NCBI RefSeq assembly: GCF_028372415.1
Contig: NC_092879.1
Location: 63,056,238-63,120,237 of the forward strand
From: Notamacropus eugenii
Lineage: Eukaryota > Chordata > Mammalia > Diprotodontia > Macropodidae
Direction: 5' to 3'
DNA length: 64,000 nucleotides
Position 1 is the first letter of the stretch. Each line of letters begins with the position of its first letter. Below are positions 48,769 to 63,408 of this stretch, in pieces. The notes under the pieces were generated by a model, which saw only the letters and a list, made by a program, of their open reading frames with translations, was not told the DNA's origin and did not search any database. The position numbers were made by a program, and so were the translations under genes.

Positions 48769-51700
48769 CTGGGTGTATATCTGTGTGTCTGCGTGTGTCT
48801 CTGTGTAAATAGGTGTGTCTGTGTGGGTCTTTATACGTGTGTGTCCTTGTGTATGTATGTCTGTGCATGTTCACGTGCTGGCGTTGGTTAGGGAGGGATA
48901 AGTGAGGAGGAAACCTTGTGAAATCTCAGTAAGTCAGTCCGTGGAGCAAGGATGTGACAGGGGCCTGTGGGTGCACATGGGCCATTCTAGAAACCCAGTT
49001 CCTCACCTGCTGGCCTTGGGTACCAAATGCAGGCAGAAACTCTTGGAGGACCAAGCAGGCAGTCTGTCTCTGCCGTAAACCTGCCAAATGAAATGTACTT
49101 GGAGGATTCCAGGACAGGGTCCCAGGACAGTGCCCTTAGCTCCCTCCAAGTAACCAACCCTGGAGCTGTGCAACCTCTTCCCTCCCACCCTCCCCTCCAC
49201 ACCCATTCTTTGCCTCCTCCTGGACTTTTTCTCTCCCCACCATCTTTTTCCAACTTCAACCCTATTCCATCTCACTCCTCCTCCTTTTTCTCCCTTTCCC
49301 CACCCTCTTTTCTCCCCGTTGCTTTTCCAGCCCCACCTAATTACCTGTGTCGTCTTGGACAAGTCACTCATTTTTTGTGGTGGTCAGCAGCATCCTCCAT
49401 AAAAGGAAAGGGTTGGATTAGAATCCCTTACAGCTTACAATGCCTGATGCTAGGATTCCCTCCTGCCCTTTCCCCCCTCCTCGCACCCCCTTTCCTTCTC
49501 ACTCCACCCCCTCCTTTTTGTCTCCTTCCTACCCCTCTCCCCCACCCCACGCCATCAGAGGAAGCAGAGTCCTTTAGAACAGTGGCTCAGAAGTCAGAGG
49601 ACCTGGATGCACATCCTCAGCTTGGATCTTACTCCCACTGTGACCCAGAGTAAATCGCCTAACTTTGCTGGCCTTTACCCCCAACTTCTATAAATTGAGA
49701 GTGACTGCATGGTCCCTGAGATCCCTGCCAGCTCTAAATGTACCCCCTTCCCGGACCTTCCCTTTTCCCCACTTCCTCCCTCCCCTCTCCCCTCTTCCAC
49801 GCCCTGCCCTTTCCTCTCCTTTCCTTCCTCATCTTCTCTCAGGTCTACTACCCCAGCCTACCGTCATCCTCCTCCTAAAATGTCCAGCTCTTTTCTGAAC
49901 CCTCTGCCCCTTTACCTCTAAGTAGCCGCAGGAGGCAGGCTCCATGAGAGGACTGGGAATCAGAGGACCTGAGATTTAATAGCATCTTGGAGTTATAACC
50001 TTTGTAACCTCAGACAAGTCACTGACGTTTCCTTCAGTTTCACGGCTTTTGGCTTACCTGGACACAGTGGGCCCTTACAGATTTCACTTTAGGATCCTGC
50101 GATCGACTCTTCCCCACCCCTATCTCGTGTCCTTTCCTCTCTGCCCCCCCTCCCCTTTCTTCCCCCTTTCTCAAGCCCTGCTCTCACCTGACCTTATACC
50201 CCCTTTTCTCTTTCCCTGATTCTCCTGCCTTCCCAGAGGATGCCAGCCCGTCCTTTGACCCAGCTGCACTTGATCATCCCTTCTTTCTCCCTCCTTCCTC
50301 TTTGCTGTCCCTCTCCTGTCCTCTCCCACCCCATATATGCTCATGATGACAACTGCACTTGACATAGAGCTGGATCCCTCCCCCAGGGTCTTGTAGCTCA
50401 GCTGAGGGGATGCAGAGGTGAGCCCTGAGGTTTGCTGTCCATCCTTGGTGTTCCAGTACACACTGTCTTTGGTGACAGCCTGGTAAAGAGAATACAGAGG
50501 GTTGGCTTTGGGAAAGAAAGATCTGGGTTCATGTCCTAACTCTCATACATGCTGGCTGAATGATCATGACTATAAACCTCTGTGTCCCCAAGCAGTTCTC
50601 TAAGAGGATCAGTTGATCTCCATCGGAAGAGGAAATTTCGGTAAGGTGAATTAATCACACCAAGGAAACCAGAAAATTTACCTCAATTTTCAAATGCTTA
50701 GTCCTCCTAAGGCTGTCTTCATCATTATTTTTTGCTGGAGAACCTCCTTCAGCCTCCTGTTACGTGGAATTCAGACTGTCCTAAACCAAAGAAGACAGAT
50801 GGAGGGATGAAAGATGGCAGCCCCTTTTAGCTCTCAGGGTTGTCCTCCCCCATAGCTTGGGCTGGGGCTCTCTGTTGGGGAACTCAAATTGGGACAATTA
50901 GGCTCATTAGTAACCCTGGAATATGCCTGATTAGGATTTCCCATAGTCCTAGGGCTGAAGGTAAAACCTCAAGAAAGGGAGAGAGTGAGTTCAAGTGCAA
51001 CTTTGGAGCGATTTCAAGGCAGTTTTTAAAAGGAGGGACCAATTCTAGCCTGTGAATTGGACTGAGCCACATGTGGTATTAGTTCAAGACTGGTATTTCC
51101 CACCTTGTCATTAGTTAACTTGGAAAACAACTCACCTATCTATTTTAATTTTTCATATTGTTTCCGTTACTTATTTTAATGGGAGAAGAGGAGGTACGTG
51201 TGGGCTTTTAAAAATGTCACCAGTCTAGGGAGCTCCCCACCACCACCACCACATATAAGTTCGCAGAAATGCTGACAAGCAGTTATGCTCTCTAATTTCT
51301 AGTCTGGAAGAGTGAGCTCAGTGCCTGGGGTGTTCACAGGGGAAGAGACTTGCCCATGTTGGCACAACCAGTATGTTCAAGAGGCAGTTCAGGGACCCAA
51401 GTCCGCCTGACTGCAAGGCCAGCCCTCCAGCTACTACGCTCCTCAGAAGGGAAGGGGATACAGGTTTCTTAAGGGTGTGCTCTGCGCCAGGCATCATGCA
51501 CTTTAACACTTTTCCAAACACGACTTCATTTGATCCTCACCGCTGTGAAAGGTAGGTGCTGCAGTGCAACTCTTTGAAGAAGCACTTCTCTTTGTTTATG
51601 TGCAGTGGGTGGGGGACACCTGTGTTCCCCTGCTGCTGGACCACTCCAGGAAGGGAAACTGACCTGGAGCTCACAGCAGGACCCAGCCCCCAGCTAAGGC

Positions 51701-54700
51701 ACGGAGCTGTCCAGCCTCCTCCCCCTCCTTTATCCTTTCTCCCCTTCCCCACCTTCTCCCAACACAGCCTCTTCTCCATGTACACTTCTTCCTTTTTGCC
51801 CCTTCCTCTTTCTGTACTTTTTGCCACACTCTGTTCTCACCTCCCTCGTATTTTCTTCGTCTCCCCTCCTATTCCTTCTCTGCTTCCCATGTCTCAACTT
51901 TCCTGTAATCCTTTGCTCTGTTCTCCCACCCTTTCTTTCTCTTTCCTTTCCTCTTCATCCTTTCCTCCCCACCCTTTCCTTTTTTTTCCTTGATGTACTC
52001 CAATCTCTCTTCCCCTTCCCTGACTTTTAATTGTTTTCTTATTCACCAATCTCACCTCTTTCCACTGTTTCCTCCTCCTTCCTCCACCTCCACCTTCATC
52101 AGGCATCAGGGAAGGTTGAATCCTCTACTGGAAAGGTCAGTGGCCCTGAAGTCAGGGAACACAGAGTTCAAATCCCACCTTATTACCTGTGTCTCCTTGA
52201 GAAAGTGGTGTCATTTTCATGGGGTTCACTGGCATCTTCTCTATTTAGAAGGGATTGGGGTACTTGGTTCCTTACATCCCTTCCAGCTCTAAATGTCTGA
52301 TGCTATGATCATCTCCCCTCTCCTGCTTCCTTCCATCTCACTGGCCCCACCCTTTCCTTCTCTCCCCAAACCCCAGGCTGTCAGGGGAGAGACTCGGGTG
52401 TCAGACGACCCGGATTCCAATGATGTCCTGCATTCTTGGTCTGAGTGTCTCGGCAAGTCTCTTCACTTTGTTAGCTTGAATGCTCTATCAAATGAGGTGG
52501 ATGGACGACGTGGTCTGTAAGTTCCCTTCCACTTCTAAATGATCCCTTCTTCTCCTCTCTCCAGCATTTCCTCCCTCTTATCTCTCCCACCCCTTTCCAT
52601 CACCCACACGGTCCTCCCCTTTACCTTCCTCTCCCTTCATTTCTCTTCCCTTGCCCACGCCACCATGCCTCCTCTTCCTCTTCCCCACACTTTCTGGTCA
52701 CCTTGTCTCCTCTCTTTCCTTCTAAGATCTCAGCAGATGCAGACTCCTGGAAAAGAAAGAGCAGAGCCTTGTGAATGAGAAGAACTCAGATCAAATCTCA
52801 TCTTTTCCCTTTACCACCTGGGTGACCCCAAGCAATTCCCTGAGCTTTCGTCAATGAGAGGGTTGACTCAGGGGGCCTCTGGGGCCACGGCAACATCTAA
52901 ATATGGGTTCCTGTGATCCCCTCCTTCCCAGTCTCTTCCCTCAAGCTTTCTATTTCTTTCCCTTCCCCTTTTCTTCCTCCTCTCTCACCCTCTTCTTCTC
53001 CCCTCATTCTCTCCCTTGTCCTTCCCCCTCTGATGTCACACTTGGAGTGATTGTTCCACAGACCTTGGAAACAGTGATGTTGCCCTTAGCAACAGGGTGC
53101 TAGCCTGGGAGTCAGAGAATCTGTATTCGAATGATGACTATGCCCCTGAAGTAGTATCCGTGTAATCTACACGTTCGCCCTTCTGGCTCCGTTTCCTCCT
53201 CTGTACAATGAAAACCAGGATCCTTTAGGATTATTGGATTGGAATAAAATAAATCTTAGGAGCGTCTTGGAGTCCCACTCTCTTACGAGGGGGCTCTTTC
53301 TTTGAAAGCAGAGGAGGGGTCAAACCTAGGATTTCATCCCTCCATCTATTTCATCCCTCAGCCTATGTAGATCTGCAGTACTACAGTTATTACAATACTG
53401 AGAGAGTAGCTTGGCGGACGTGAGAGGTTAAATAAATCCCTTGCCCAAAGTCAGAGGCACAATTTTGCATCCAGATCTTCTCTCGATTCTAAGAATCTAG
53501 CTTTATCCAGTATCTTACTCTGCCTCTGCATCCTTCACTCTCCAAATGGACAACGTGAGGCATGAACAGGGGAGTAACTTGCCCCAAGTCACATGCAGTT
53601 TAGCGGTAAAAGTGGGAATCAAATCCCAATGCCCTGTGGCCTAATTCCACCCTTCCCCTTTCTACCTCACCAAGTTACCTTCCCTTTAGCCACGTAATTG
53701 TGCCCTCTGCACAGACAGAGATGAATTGACTAACGTACTTTCAGTAGACCTTCACTTTGGAGTCATTTTCCCAAGGAATGGTTTTTCGCATCCACCCAAC
53801 TCTCGCACCTCGCTTCTTCCAGGATCTAGAAGGGAAAGCAATTGGGTGAGTTGAGTGTTAGGAAAGTGACTATGGAAGGAAGAAAACCCAAGTGGTTCCT
53901 GTGCCTTCCTGCCCTTGACTTCATCCTGTCTGCATTCTCTCACTCCATCTCCTAACAGAGCCTCAGCCACGGATGGAATCCCAGGCTCTCAGAGCCAGAG
54001 AGCCCTTTAGATCCCATCTAGCCCAAAGCCCCCCATTTCCAGGGGAAGACACCGAGACCCAGAGGCAGGACCAGTGACAGTTCGTTGCAGAAGTCTCACC
54101 AGAACCCAGGGCTCTGGAATCTTCTAACATGAGAGGGAGGCGCCTTTTTGCTCTAGTTCACAGGCCTGGGAGTGGACACCTGGTGGGAGGGCAGCTTTGC
54201 TGAGGGTCGGAGCAGATGCAGGGTAGGGAAGCCTCCTGTATGGGGAGATGGGTTTTGAATCAGGGTTTTTGAGTCTGGGGCTGACCCTGTTCCCAGCCCT
54301 GACCCTCGGCTTTGATGAATGCTCCTTACCATGCCTGGTTTCAGTTCTTTTCCACTTTGAAACCATCATGTCTCCACATCCATCAGGACCTTGGGCGCCA
54401 CCCCTGAAAGAGTGAGCTCCGTGTGATGAGCATTCATCGTCTCTTGCCCGGTTTCGGATCTGTGCTGGGCCCCACCATCCCACTCAGCACTACGTGATGA
54501 TCAGACAGAAATGGGACGTGTGTTCCATTTCTCCCAGCACATCTAACCCTGGATCCCATTCTACATCATTTGAGCCTACTGTCCAGTTCAAAAATTCCAC
54601 TGGACCCCTTAAAAATCATCCTTGAAGAGACACTGAGGTCTCCATGCCTCTTGAGCAGCACAGGCTCTACTGAAGCCTTCTGCCCACCTCCTCTATTTTA

Positions 54701-55315
54701 TCCCAGCCTCCTTGATTCTCCTGCCTTCCCAGCTGCTCCCAGTCAGGCACTGGACACAGCTTAACCTCACCATCCCACTCTGGTTCCTCCTTTTCGGTGT
54801 CTTTCCCTCCCTCCCATAACTGCTTATGACTACCTCTGTACCTGTAAGAGGGCTGGCTCCTTCCTCCAGGGCCCTGTATGTCAGCTGAGGCAGTGCAGAG
54901 GTGATCCCTGTGGTTGGCTGTCTCTCCTTGCTGTCCCACTGTCTGCTGTCCTAGGGTGGCAGCCTGGTGAAGTGAACACAGGGCTGGCCTTGGAAACAGG
55001 AACATCTGGGTTCATTTCCTTCTCTGACACGTGCTGGCTGTGTGATCGTGGGCAAGTCACTTACCCTCAGTGTCTCCAGGCCATTGTCTGAGAGGATCAG
55101 TTGATCTCCGTCACAGGAGGCAGTTTCCACACGGGAGTTTGTCACACCTACGAAATCAGCAAATGGGCCTTAATTTCATATGCCCCTAGTGATATGCTTT
55201 CTCTTCATCATCATGAGGACAAGCTGATTCACCCTCCTCTACCTTGGAGTTCACCTCAAGCCAAAAAAGACAGACCTCTTGGGACTGAGGCAGGGATGAA
55301 AGGAGACCGTCCCCT

Positions 55316-55357
55316 CCACCAGGGGAGGTATTCTTTCTTCATAGCCCAGCAGGGGGT
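55316..55357 (+). promoter_or_regulatory. Tandem CTCF-like cores, unit 8
   Basis: Identical to the pair in unit 1. Confidence 0.4.
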
Positions 55358-56052
55358 TCTTTGCTGTGGATCTAGAATTGGGAGAATTTGGCTACGTGGG
55401 TGATGTTATCATGGTCCTCATTATAGTCTCAAATGTTCTAGAGTCTAAAGAGCGTTGGGGGAGTGGGAGAACCATCCTGCAACTGACTTCATCTTCAACT
55501 TCTGCACTAAGGAAGAACCCCCCTGCTCTAACTGAGGTACAGCAGCTGGTCACATGTGGATAGAACTGACCAGTGACTGTCACTGTGTGGTTGGGGTTGC
55601 TGTCTCAGTATCCTGAAATTTTTTTCCTTTTGTAAAAGCCCTGACCTGTTCTCTCTCTTCTCTTTTCATGTTGTTGTGCATATTTTACTTTTTCTTGGAG
55701 TGGGGGATGTGTGTGGAGCCGCCCACAGGGAGGTTGCCTCCAGAGATGAGGTGAGCCCAGCAAGTGCGTGTATTTGTAGCTATGAGGAGTGAGCTCCCTG
55801 CCAGGGCCTGGGGGGCAGAGTGACCTCACAGTCCGTGTGTCAGAGGAAGGCCTTGGATTGGGGACTGTTTCCAGGCCAGCCCTGTAGCAACTAGGTACTG
55901 GAGGGAAGAGAACTGAGGATTTCCCAAGTCCCTACTCTGTGCCAGACGCTGGCCCAAGCACTTTTACCAATATTACCTCATTTGGTCCTCACAACATGCC
56001 TGGGATGGACCTGGCTTTCCCCAGCTCTCTTAAGAACTGGCATTTTGTAATA

Positions 56053-56055
<3 letters not shown>

Positions 56056-56087
<32 letters not shown>
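56056..56087 (+). repeat. (GT)16 microsatellite, unit 8
   Basis: Pure allele without the TT interruption, although the four-G variant just upstream is of the interrupted-allele type. Confidence 0.95.
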
Positions 56088-56088
<1 letters not shown>

Positions 56089-59000
56089 TGGGTGTATATC
56101 TGTGTGTCTGCGTGTGTCTCTGTGTAAATAGGTGTGTCTGTGTGGGTCTTTATACGTGTGTGTCCTTGTGTATGTATGTCTGTGCGTGTTCACGTGCTGG
56201 CGTTGGTTAGGGAGGGATAAGTGAGGAGAAAACCTTGTGAAATCTCAGTAAGTCAGTCCGTGGAGCAAGGATGTGACAGGGGCCTGTGGGTGCACATGGG
56301 CCATTCTAGAAACCCAGTTCCTCACCTGCTGGCCTTGGGTACCAAATGCAGGCAGAAACTCTTGGAGGACCAAGCAGGCAGTCTGTCTCTGCCGTAAACC
56401 TGCCAAATGAAATGTACTTGGAGGATTCCAGGACAGGGTCCCAGGACAGTGCCCTTAGCTCCCTCCAAGTAACCAACCCTGGAGCTGTGCAACCTCTTCC
56501 CTCCCACCCTCCCCTCCACACCCATTCTTTGCCTCCTCCTGGACTTTTTCTCTCCCCACCATCTTTTTCCAACTTCAACCCTATTCCATCTCACTCCTCC
56601 TCCTTTTTCTCCCTTTCCCCACCCTCTTTTCTCCCCGTTGCTTTTCCAGCCCCACCTAATTACCTGTGTCGTCTTGGACAAGTCACTCATTTTTTGTGGT
56701 GGTCAGCAGCATCCTCCATAAAAGGAAAGGGTTGGATTAGAATCCCTTACAGCTTACAATGCCTGATGCTAGGATTCCCTCCTGCCCTTTCCCCCCTCCT
56801 CGCACCCCCTTTCCTTCTCACTCCACCCCCTCCTTTTTGTCTCCTTCCTACCCCTCTCCCCCACCCCACGCCATCAGAGGAAGCAGAGTCCTTTAGAACA
56901 GTGGCTCAGAAGTCAGAGGACCTGGATGCACATCCTCAGCTTGGATCTTACTCCCACTGTGACCCAGAGTAAATCGCCTAACTTTGCTGGCCTTTACCCC
57001 CACCTTCTATAAATTGAGAGTGACTGCATGGTCCCTGAGATCCCTGCCAGCTCTAAATGTACCCCCTTCCCGGACCTTCCCTTTTCCCCACTTCCTCCCT
57101 CCCCTCTCCCCTCTTCCACGCCCTGCCCTTTCCTCTCCTTTCCTTCCTCATCTTCTCTCAGGTCTACTACTCCAGCCTACCGTCATCCTCCTCCTAAAAT
57201 GTCCAGCTCTTTTCTGAACCCTCTGCCCCTTTACCTCTAAGTAGCCGCAGGAGGCAGGCTCCATGAGAGGACTGGGAATCAGAGGACCTGAGATTTAATA
57301 GCATCTTGGAGTTATAACCTTTGTAACCTCAGACAAGTCACTGACGTTTCCTTCAGTTTCACGGCTTTTGGCTTACCTGGACACAGTGGGCCCTTACAGA
57401 TTTCACTTTAGGATCCTGCGATCGACTCTTCCCCACCCCTATCTCGTGTCCTTTCCTCTCTGCCCCCCCTCCCCTTTCTTCCCCCTTTCTCAAGCCCTGC
57501 TCTCACCTGACCTTATACCCCCTTTTCTCTTTCCCTGATTCTCCTGCCTTCCCAGAGGATGCCAGCCCGTCCTTTGACCCAGCTGCACTTGATCATCCCT
57601 TCTTTCTCCCTCCTTCCTCTTTGCTGTCCCTCTCCTGTCCTCTCCCACCCCATATATGCTCATGATGACAACTGCACTTGACATAGAGCTGGATCCCTCC
57701 CCCAGGGTCTTGTAGCTCAGCTGAGGGGATGCAGAGGTGAGCCCTGAGGTTTGCTGTCCATCCTTGGTGTTCCAGTACACACTGTCTTTGGTGACAGCCT
57801 GGTAAAGAGAATACAGAGGGTTGGCTTTGGGAAAGAAAGATCTGGGTTCATGTCCTAACTCTCATACATGCTGGCTGAATGATCATGACTATAAACCTCT
57901 GTGTCCCCAAGCAGTTCTCTAAGAGGATCAGTTGATCTCCATCGGAAGAGGAAATTTCGGTAAGGTGAATTAATCACGCCAAGGAAACCAGAAAATTTAC
58001 CTCAATTTTCAAATGCTTAGTCCTCCTAAGGCTGTCTTCATCATTATTTTTTGCTGGAGAACCTCCTTCAGCCTCCTGTTACGTGGAATTCAGACTGTCC
58101 TAAACCAAAGAAGACAGATGGAGGGATGAAAGATGGCAGCCCCTTTTAGCTCTCAGGGTTGTCCTCCCCCATAGCTTGGGCTGGGGCTCTCTGTTGGGGA
58201 ACTCAAATTGGGACAATTAGGCTCATTAGTAACCCTGGAATATGCCTGATTAGGATTTCCCATAGTCCTAGGGCTGAAGGTAAAACCTCAAGAAAGGGAG
58301 AGAGTGAGTTCAAGTGCAACTTTGGAGCGATTTCAAGGCAGTTTTTAAAAGGAGGGACCAATTCTAGCCTGTGAATTGGACTGAGCCACATGTGGTATTA
58401 GTTCAAGACTGGTATTTCCCACCTTGTCATTAGTTAACTTGGAAAACAACTCACCTATCTATTTTAATTTTTCATATTGTTTCCGTTACTTATTTTAATG
58501 GGAGAAGAGGAGGTACGTGTGGGCTTTTAAAAATGTCACCAGTCTAGGGAGCTCCCCACCACCACCACCACATATAAGTTCGCAGAAATGCTGACAAGCA
58601 GTTATGCTCTCTAATTTCTAGTCTGGAAGAGTGAGCTCAGTGCCTGGGGTGTTCACAGGGGAAGAGACTTGCCCATGTTGGCACAACCAGTATGTTCAAG
58701 AGGCAGTTCAGGGATCCAAGTCCGCCTGACTGCAAGGCCAGCCCTCCAGCTACTACGCTCCTCAGAAGGGAAGGGGATACAGGTTTCTTAAGGGTGTGCT
58801 CTGCGCCAGGCATCATGCACTTTAACACTTTTCCAAACACGACTTCATTTGATCCTCACCGCTGTGAAAGGTAGGTGCTGCAGTGCAACTCTTTGAAGAA
58901 GCACTTCTCTTTGTTTATGTGCAGTGGGTGGGGGACACCTGTGTTCCCCTGCTGCTGGACCACTCCAGGAAGGGAAACTGACCTGGAGCTCACAGCAGGA

Positions 59001-62000
59001 CCCAGCCCCCAGCTAAGGCACGGAGCTGTCCAGCCTCCTCCCCCTCCTTTATCCTTTCTCCCCTTCCCCACCTTCTCCCAACACAGCCTCTTCTCCATGT
59101 ACACTTCTTCCTTTTTGCCCCTTCCTCTTTCTGTACTTTTTGCCACACTCTGTTCTCACCTCCCTCGTATTTTCTTCGTCTCCCCTCCTATTCCTTCTCT
59201 GCTTCCCATGTCTCAACTTTCCTGTAATCCTTTGCTCTGTTCTCCCACCCTTTCTTTCTCTTTCCTTTCCTCTTCATCCTTTCCTCCCCACCCTTTCCTT
59301 TTTTTTCCTTGATGTACTCCAATCTCTCTTCCCCTTCCCTGACTTTTAATTGTTTTCTTATTCACCAATCTCACCTCTTTCCACTGTTTCCTCCTCCTTC
59401 CTCCACCTCCACCTTCATCAGGCATCAGGGAAGGTTGAATCCTCTACTGGAAAGGTCAGTGGCCCTGAAGTCAGGGAACACAGAGTTCAAATCCCACCTT
59501 ATTACCTGTGTCTCCTTGAGAAAGTGGTGTCATTTTCATGGGGTTCACTGGCATCTTCTCTATTTAGAAGGGATTGGGGTACTTGGTTCCTTACATCCCT
59601 TCCAGCTCTAAATGTCTGATGCTATGATCATCTCCCCTCTCCTGCTTCCTTCCATCTCACTGGCCCCACCCTTTCCTTCTCTCCCCAAACCCCAGGCTGT
59701 CAGGGGAGAGACTCGGGTGTCAGACGACCCGGATTCCAATGATGTCCTGCATTCTTGGTCTGAGTGTCTCGGCAAGTCTCTTCACTTTGTTAGCTTGAAT
59801 GCTCTATCAAATGAGGTGGATGGACGACGTGGTCTGTAAGTTCCCTTCCACTTCTAAATGATCCCTTCTTCTCCTCTCTCCAGCATTTCCTCCCTCTTAT
59901 CTCTCCCACCCCTTTCCATCACCCACACGGTCCTCCCCTTTACCTTCCTCTCCCTTCATTTCTCTTCCCTTGCCCACGCCACCATGCCTCCTCTTCCTCT
60001 TCCCCACACTTTCTGGTCACCTTGTCTCCTCTCTTTCCTTCTAAGATCTCAGCAGATGCAGACTCCTGGAAAAGAAAGAGCAGAGCCTTGTGAATGAGAA
60101 GAACTCAGATCAAATCTCATCTTTTCCCTTTACCACCTGGGTGACCCCAAGCAATTCCCTGAGCTTTCGTCAATGAGAGGGTTGACTCAGGGGGCCTCTG
60201 GGGCCACGGCAACATCTAAATATGGGTTCCTGTGATCCCCTCCTTCCCAGTCTCTTCCCTCAAGCTTTCTATTTCTTTCCCTTCCCCTTTTCTTCCTCCT
60301 CTCTCACCCTCTTCTTCTCCCCTCATTCTCTCCCTTGTCCTTCCCCCTCTGATGTCACACTTAGTGATTGTTCCACAGACCTTGGAAACAGTGATGTTGC
60401 CCTTAGCAACAGGGTGCTAGCCTGGGAGTCAGAGAATCTGTATTCGAATGATGACTATGCCCCTGAAGTAGTATCCGTGTAATCTACACGTTCGCCCTTC
60501 TGGCTCCGTTTCCTCCTCTGTACAATGAAAACCAGGATCCTTTAGGATTATTGGATTGGAATAAAATAAATCTTAGGAGCGTCTTGGAGTCCCACTCTCT
60601 TACGAGGGGGCTCTTTCTTTGAAAGCAGAGGAGGGGTCAAACCTAGGATTTCATCCCTCCATCTATTTCATCCCTCAGCCTATGTAGATCTGCAGTACTA
60701 CAGTTATTACAATACTGAGAGAGTAGCTTGGCGGACGTGAGAGGTTAAATAAATCCCTTGCCCAAAGTCAGAGGCACAATTTTGCATCCAGATCTTCTCT
60801 CGATTCTAAGAATCTAGCTTTATCCAGTATCTTACTCTGCCTCTGCATCCTTTTCACTCTCCAAATGGACAACGTGAGGCATGAACAGGGGAGTAACTTG
60901 CCCCAAGTCACATGCAGTTTAGCGGTAAAAGTGGGAATCAAATCCCAATGCCCTGTGGCCTAATTCCACCCTTCCCCTTTCTACCTCACCAAGTTACCTT
61001 CCCTTTAGCCACGTAATTGTGCCCTCTGCACAGACAGAGATGAATTGACTAACGTACTTTCAGTAGACCTTCACTTTGGAGTCATTTTCCCAAGGAATGG
61101 TTTTTCGCATCCACCCAACTCTCGCACCTCGCTTCTTCCAGGATCTAGAAGGGAAAGCAATTGGGTGAGTTGAGTGTTAGGAAAGTGACTATGGAAGGAA
61201 GAAAACCCAAGTGGTTCCTGTGCCTTCCTGCCCTTGACTTCATCCTGTCTGCATTCTCTCACTCCATCTCCTAACAGAGCCTCAGCCACGGATGGAATCC
61301 CAGGCTCTCAGAGCCAGAGAGCCCTTTAGATCCCATCTAGCCCAAAGCCCCCATTTCCAGGGGAAGACACCGAGACCCAGAGGCAGGACCAGTGACAGTT
61401 CGTTGCAGAAGTCTCACCAGAACCCAGGGCTCTGGAATCTTCTAACATGAGAGGGAGGCGCCTTTTTGCTCTAGTTCACAGGCCTGGGAGTGGACACCTG
61501 GTGGGAGGGCAGCTTTGCTGAGGGTCGGAGCAGATGCAGGGTAGGGAAGCCTCCTGTATGGGGAGATGGGTTTTGAATCAGGGTTTTTGAGTCTGGGGCT
61601 GACCCTGTTCCCAGCCCTGACCCTCGGCTTTGATGAATGCTCCTTACCATGCCTGGTTTCAGTTCTTTTCCACTTTGAAACCATCATGTCTCCACATCCA
61701 TCAGGACCTTGGGCGCCACCCCTGAAAGAGTGAGCTCCGTGTGATGAGCATTCATCGTCTCTTGCCCGGTTTCGGATCTGTGCTGGGCCCCACCATCCCA
61801 CTCAGCACTACGTGATGATCAGACAGAAATGGGACGTGTGTTCCATTTCTCCCAGCACATCTAACCCTGGATCCCATTCTACATCATTTGAGCCTACTGT
61901 CCAGTTCAAAAATTCCACTGGACCCCTTAAAAATCATCCTTGAAGAGACACTGAGGTCTCCATGCCTCTTGAGCAGCACAGGCTCTACTGAAGCCTTCTG

Positions 62001-62633
62001 CCCACCTCCTCTATTTTATCCCAGCCTCCTTGATTCTCCTGCCTTCCCAGCTGCTCCCAGTCAGGCACTGGACACAGCTTAACCTCACCATCCCACTCTG
62101 GTTCCTCCTTTTCGGTGTCTTTCCCTCCCTCCCATAACTGCTTATGACTACCTCTGTACCTGTAAGAGGGCTGGCTCCTTCCTCCAGGGCCCTGTATGTC
62201 AGCTGAGGCAGTGCAGAGGTGATCCCTGTGGTTGGCTGTCTCTCCTTGCTGTCCCACTGTCTGCTGTCCTAGGGTGGCAGCCTGGTGAAGTGAACACAGG
62301 GCTGGCCTTGGAAACAGGAACATCTGGGTTCATTTCCTTCTCTGACACGTGCTGGCTGTGTGATCGTGGGCAAGTCACTTACCCTCAGTGTCTCCAGGCC
62401 ATTGTCTGAGAGGATCAGTTGATCTCCGTCACAGGAGGCAGTTTCCACACGGGAGTTTGTCACACCTACGAAATCAGCAAATGGGCCTTAATTTCATATG
62501 CCCCTAGTGATATGCTTTCTCTTCATCATCATGAGGACAAGCTGATTCACCCTCCTCTACCTTGGAGTTCACCTCAAGCCAAAAAAGACAGACCTCTTGG
62601 GACTGAGGCAGGGATGAAAGGAGACCGTCCCCT

Positions 62634-62675
62634 CCACCAGGGGAGGTATTCTTTCTTCATAGCCCAGCAGGGGGT
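62634..62675 (+). promoter_or_regulatory. Tandem CTCF-like cores, unit 9
   Basis: Identical to the pair in unit 1. It lies downstream of this unit's three private indels, none of which touches it. Confidence 0.4.
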
Positions 62676-63370
62676 TCTTTGCTGTGGATCTAGAATTGGG
62701 AGAATTTGGCTACGTGGGTGATGTTATCATGGTCCTCATTATAGTCTCAAATGTTCTAGAGTCTAAAGAGCGTTGGGGGAGTGGGAGAACCATCCTGCAA
62801 CTGACTTCATCTTCAACTTCTGCACTAAGGAAGAACCCCCCTGCTCTAACTGAGGTACAGCAGCTGGTCACATGTGGATAGAACTGACCAGTGACTGTCA
62901 CTGTGTGGTTGGGGTTGCTGTCTCAGTATCCTGAAATTTTTTTCCTTTTGTAAAAGCCCTGACCTGTTCTCTCTCTTCTCTTTTCATGTTGTTGTGCATA
63001 TTTTACTTTTTCTTGGAGTGGGGGATGTGTGTGGAGCCGCCCACAGGGAGGTTGCCTCCAGAGATGAGGTGAGCCCAGCAAGTGCGTGTATTTGTAGCTA
63101 TGAGGAGTGAGCTCCCTGCCAGGGCCTGGGGGGCAGAGTGACCTCACAGTCCATGTGTCAGAGGAAGGCCTTGGATTGGGGACTGTTTCCAGGCCAGCCC
63201 TGTAGCAACTAGGTACTGGAGGGAAGAGAACTGAGGATTTCCCAAGTCCCTACTCTGTGCCAGACGCTGGCCTAAGCACTTTTACCAATATTACCTCATT
63301 TGGTCCTCACAACATGCCTGGGATGGACCTGGCTTTCCCCAGCTCTCTTAAGAACTGGCATTTTGTAATA

Positions 63371-63373
<3 letters not shown>

Positions 63374-63407
<34 letters not shown>
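63374..63407 (+). repeat. (GT)17 microsatellite, unit 9
   Basis: Pure allele, one dinucleotide longer than in unit 8. Confidence 0.95.

Positions 63408-63408
<1 letters not shown>

Larger units (their letters stand above)
43933..51255 (+). repeat. Array unit 7 (7323 bp)
   Basis: Full copy of the same length as unit 6, carrying all of its private variants. I saw no difference between the two by eye, which points to a very recent single-unit duplication or conversion. MAR1 copies: about 47632-47836 and 50475-50675. Confidence 0.97.
51256..58574 (+). repeat. Array unit 8 (7319 bp)
   Basis: Full copy. With unit 9 alone it shares TTTTTCGCATC near 53785, TTGCTGAGG near 54198, CTGTAAGAGG near 54843, GCTACGTGG near 55392 and GTCACTGTG near 55580. 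Private: GGCCCAAGC near 55952, CCACCTTC near 57001, CTACTCCAG near 57168, CACGCCAAGG near 57975. MAR1 copies: about 54955-55159 and 57794-57994. Confidence 0.97.
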
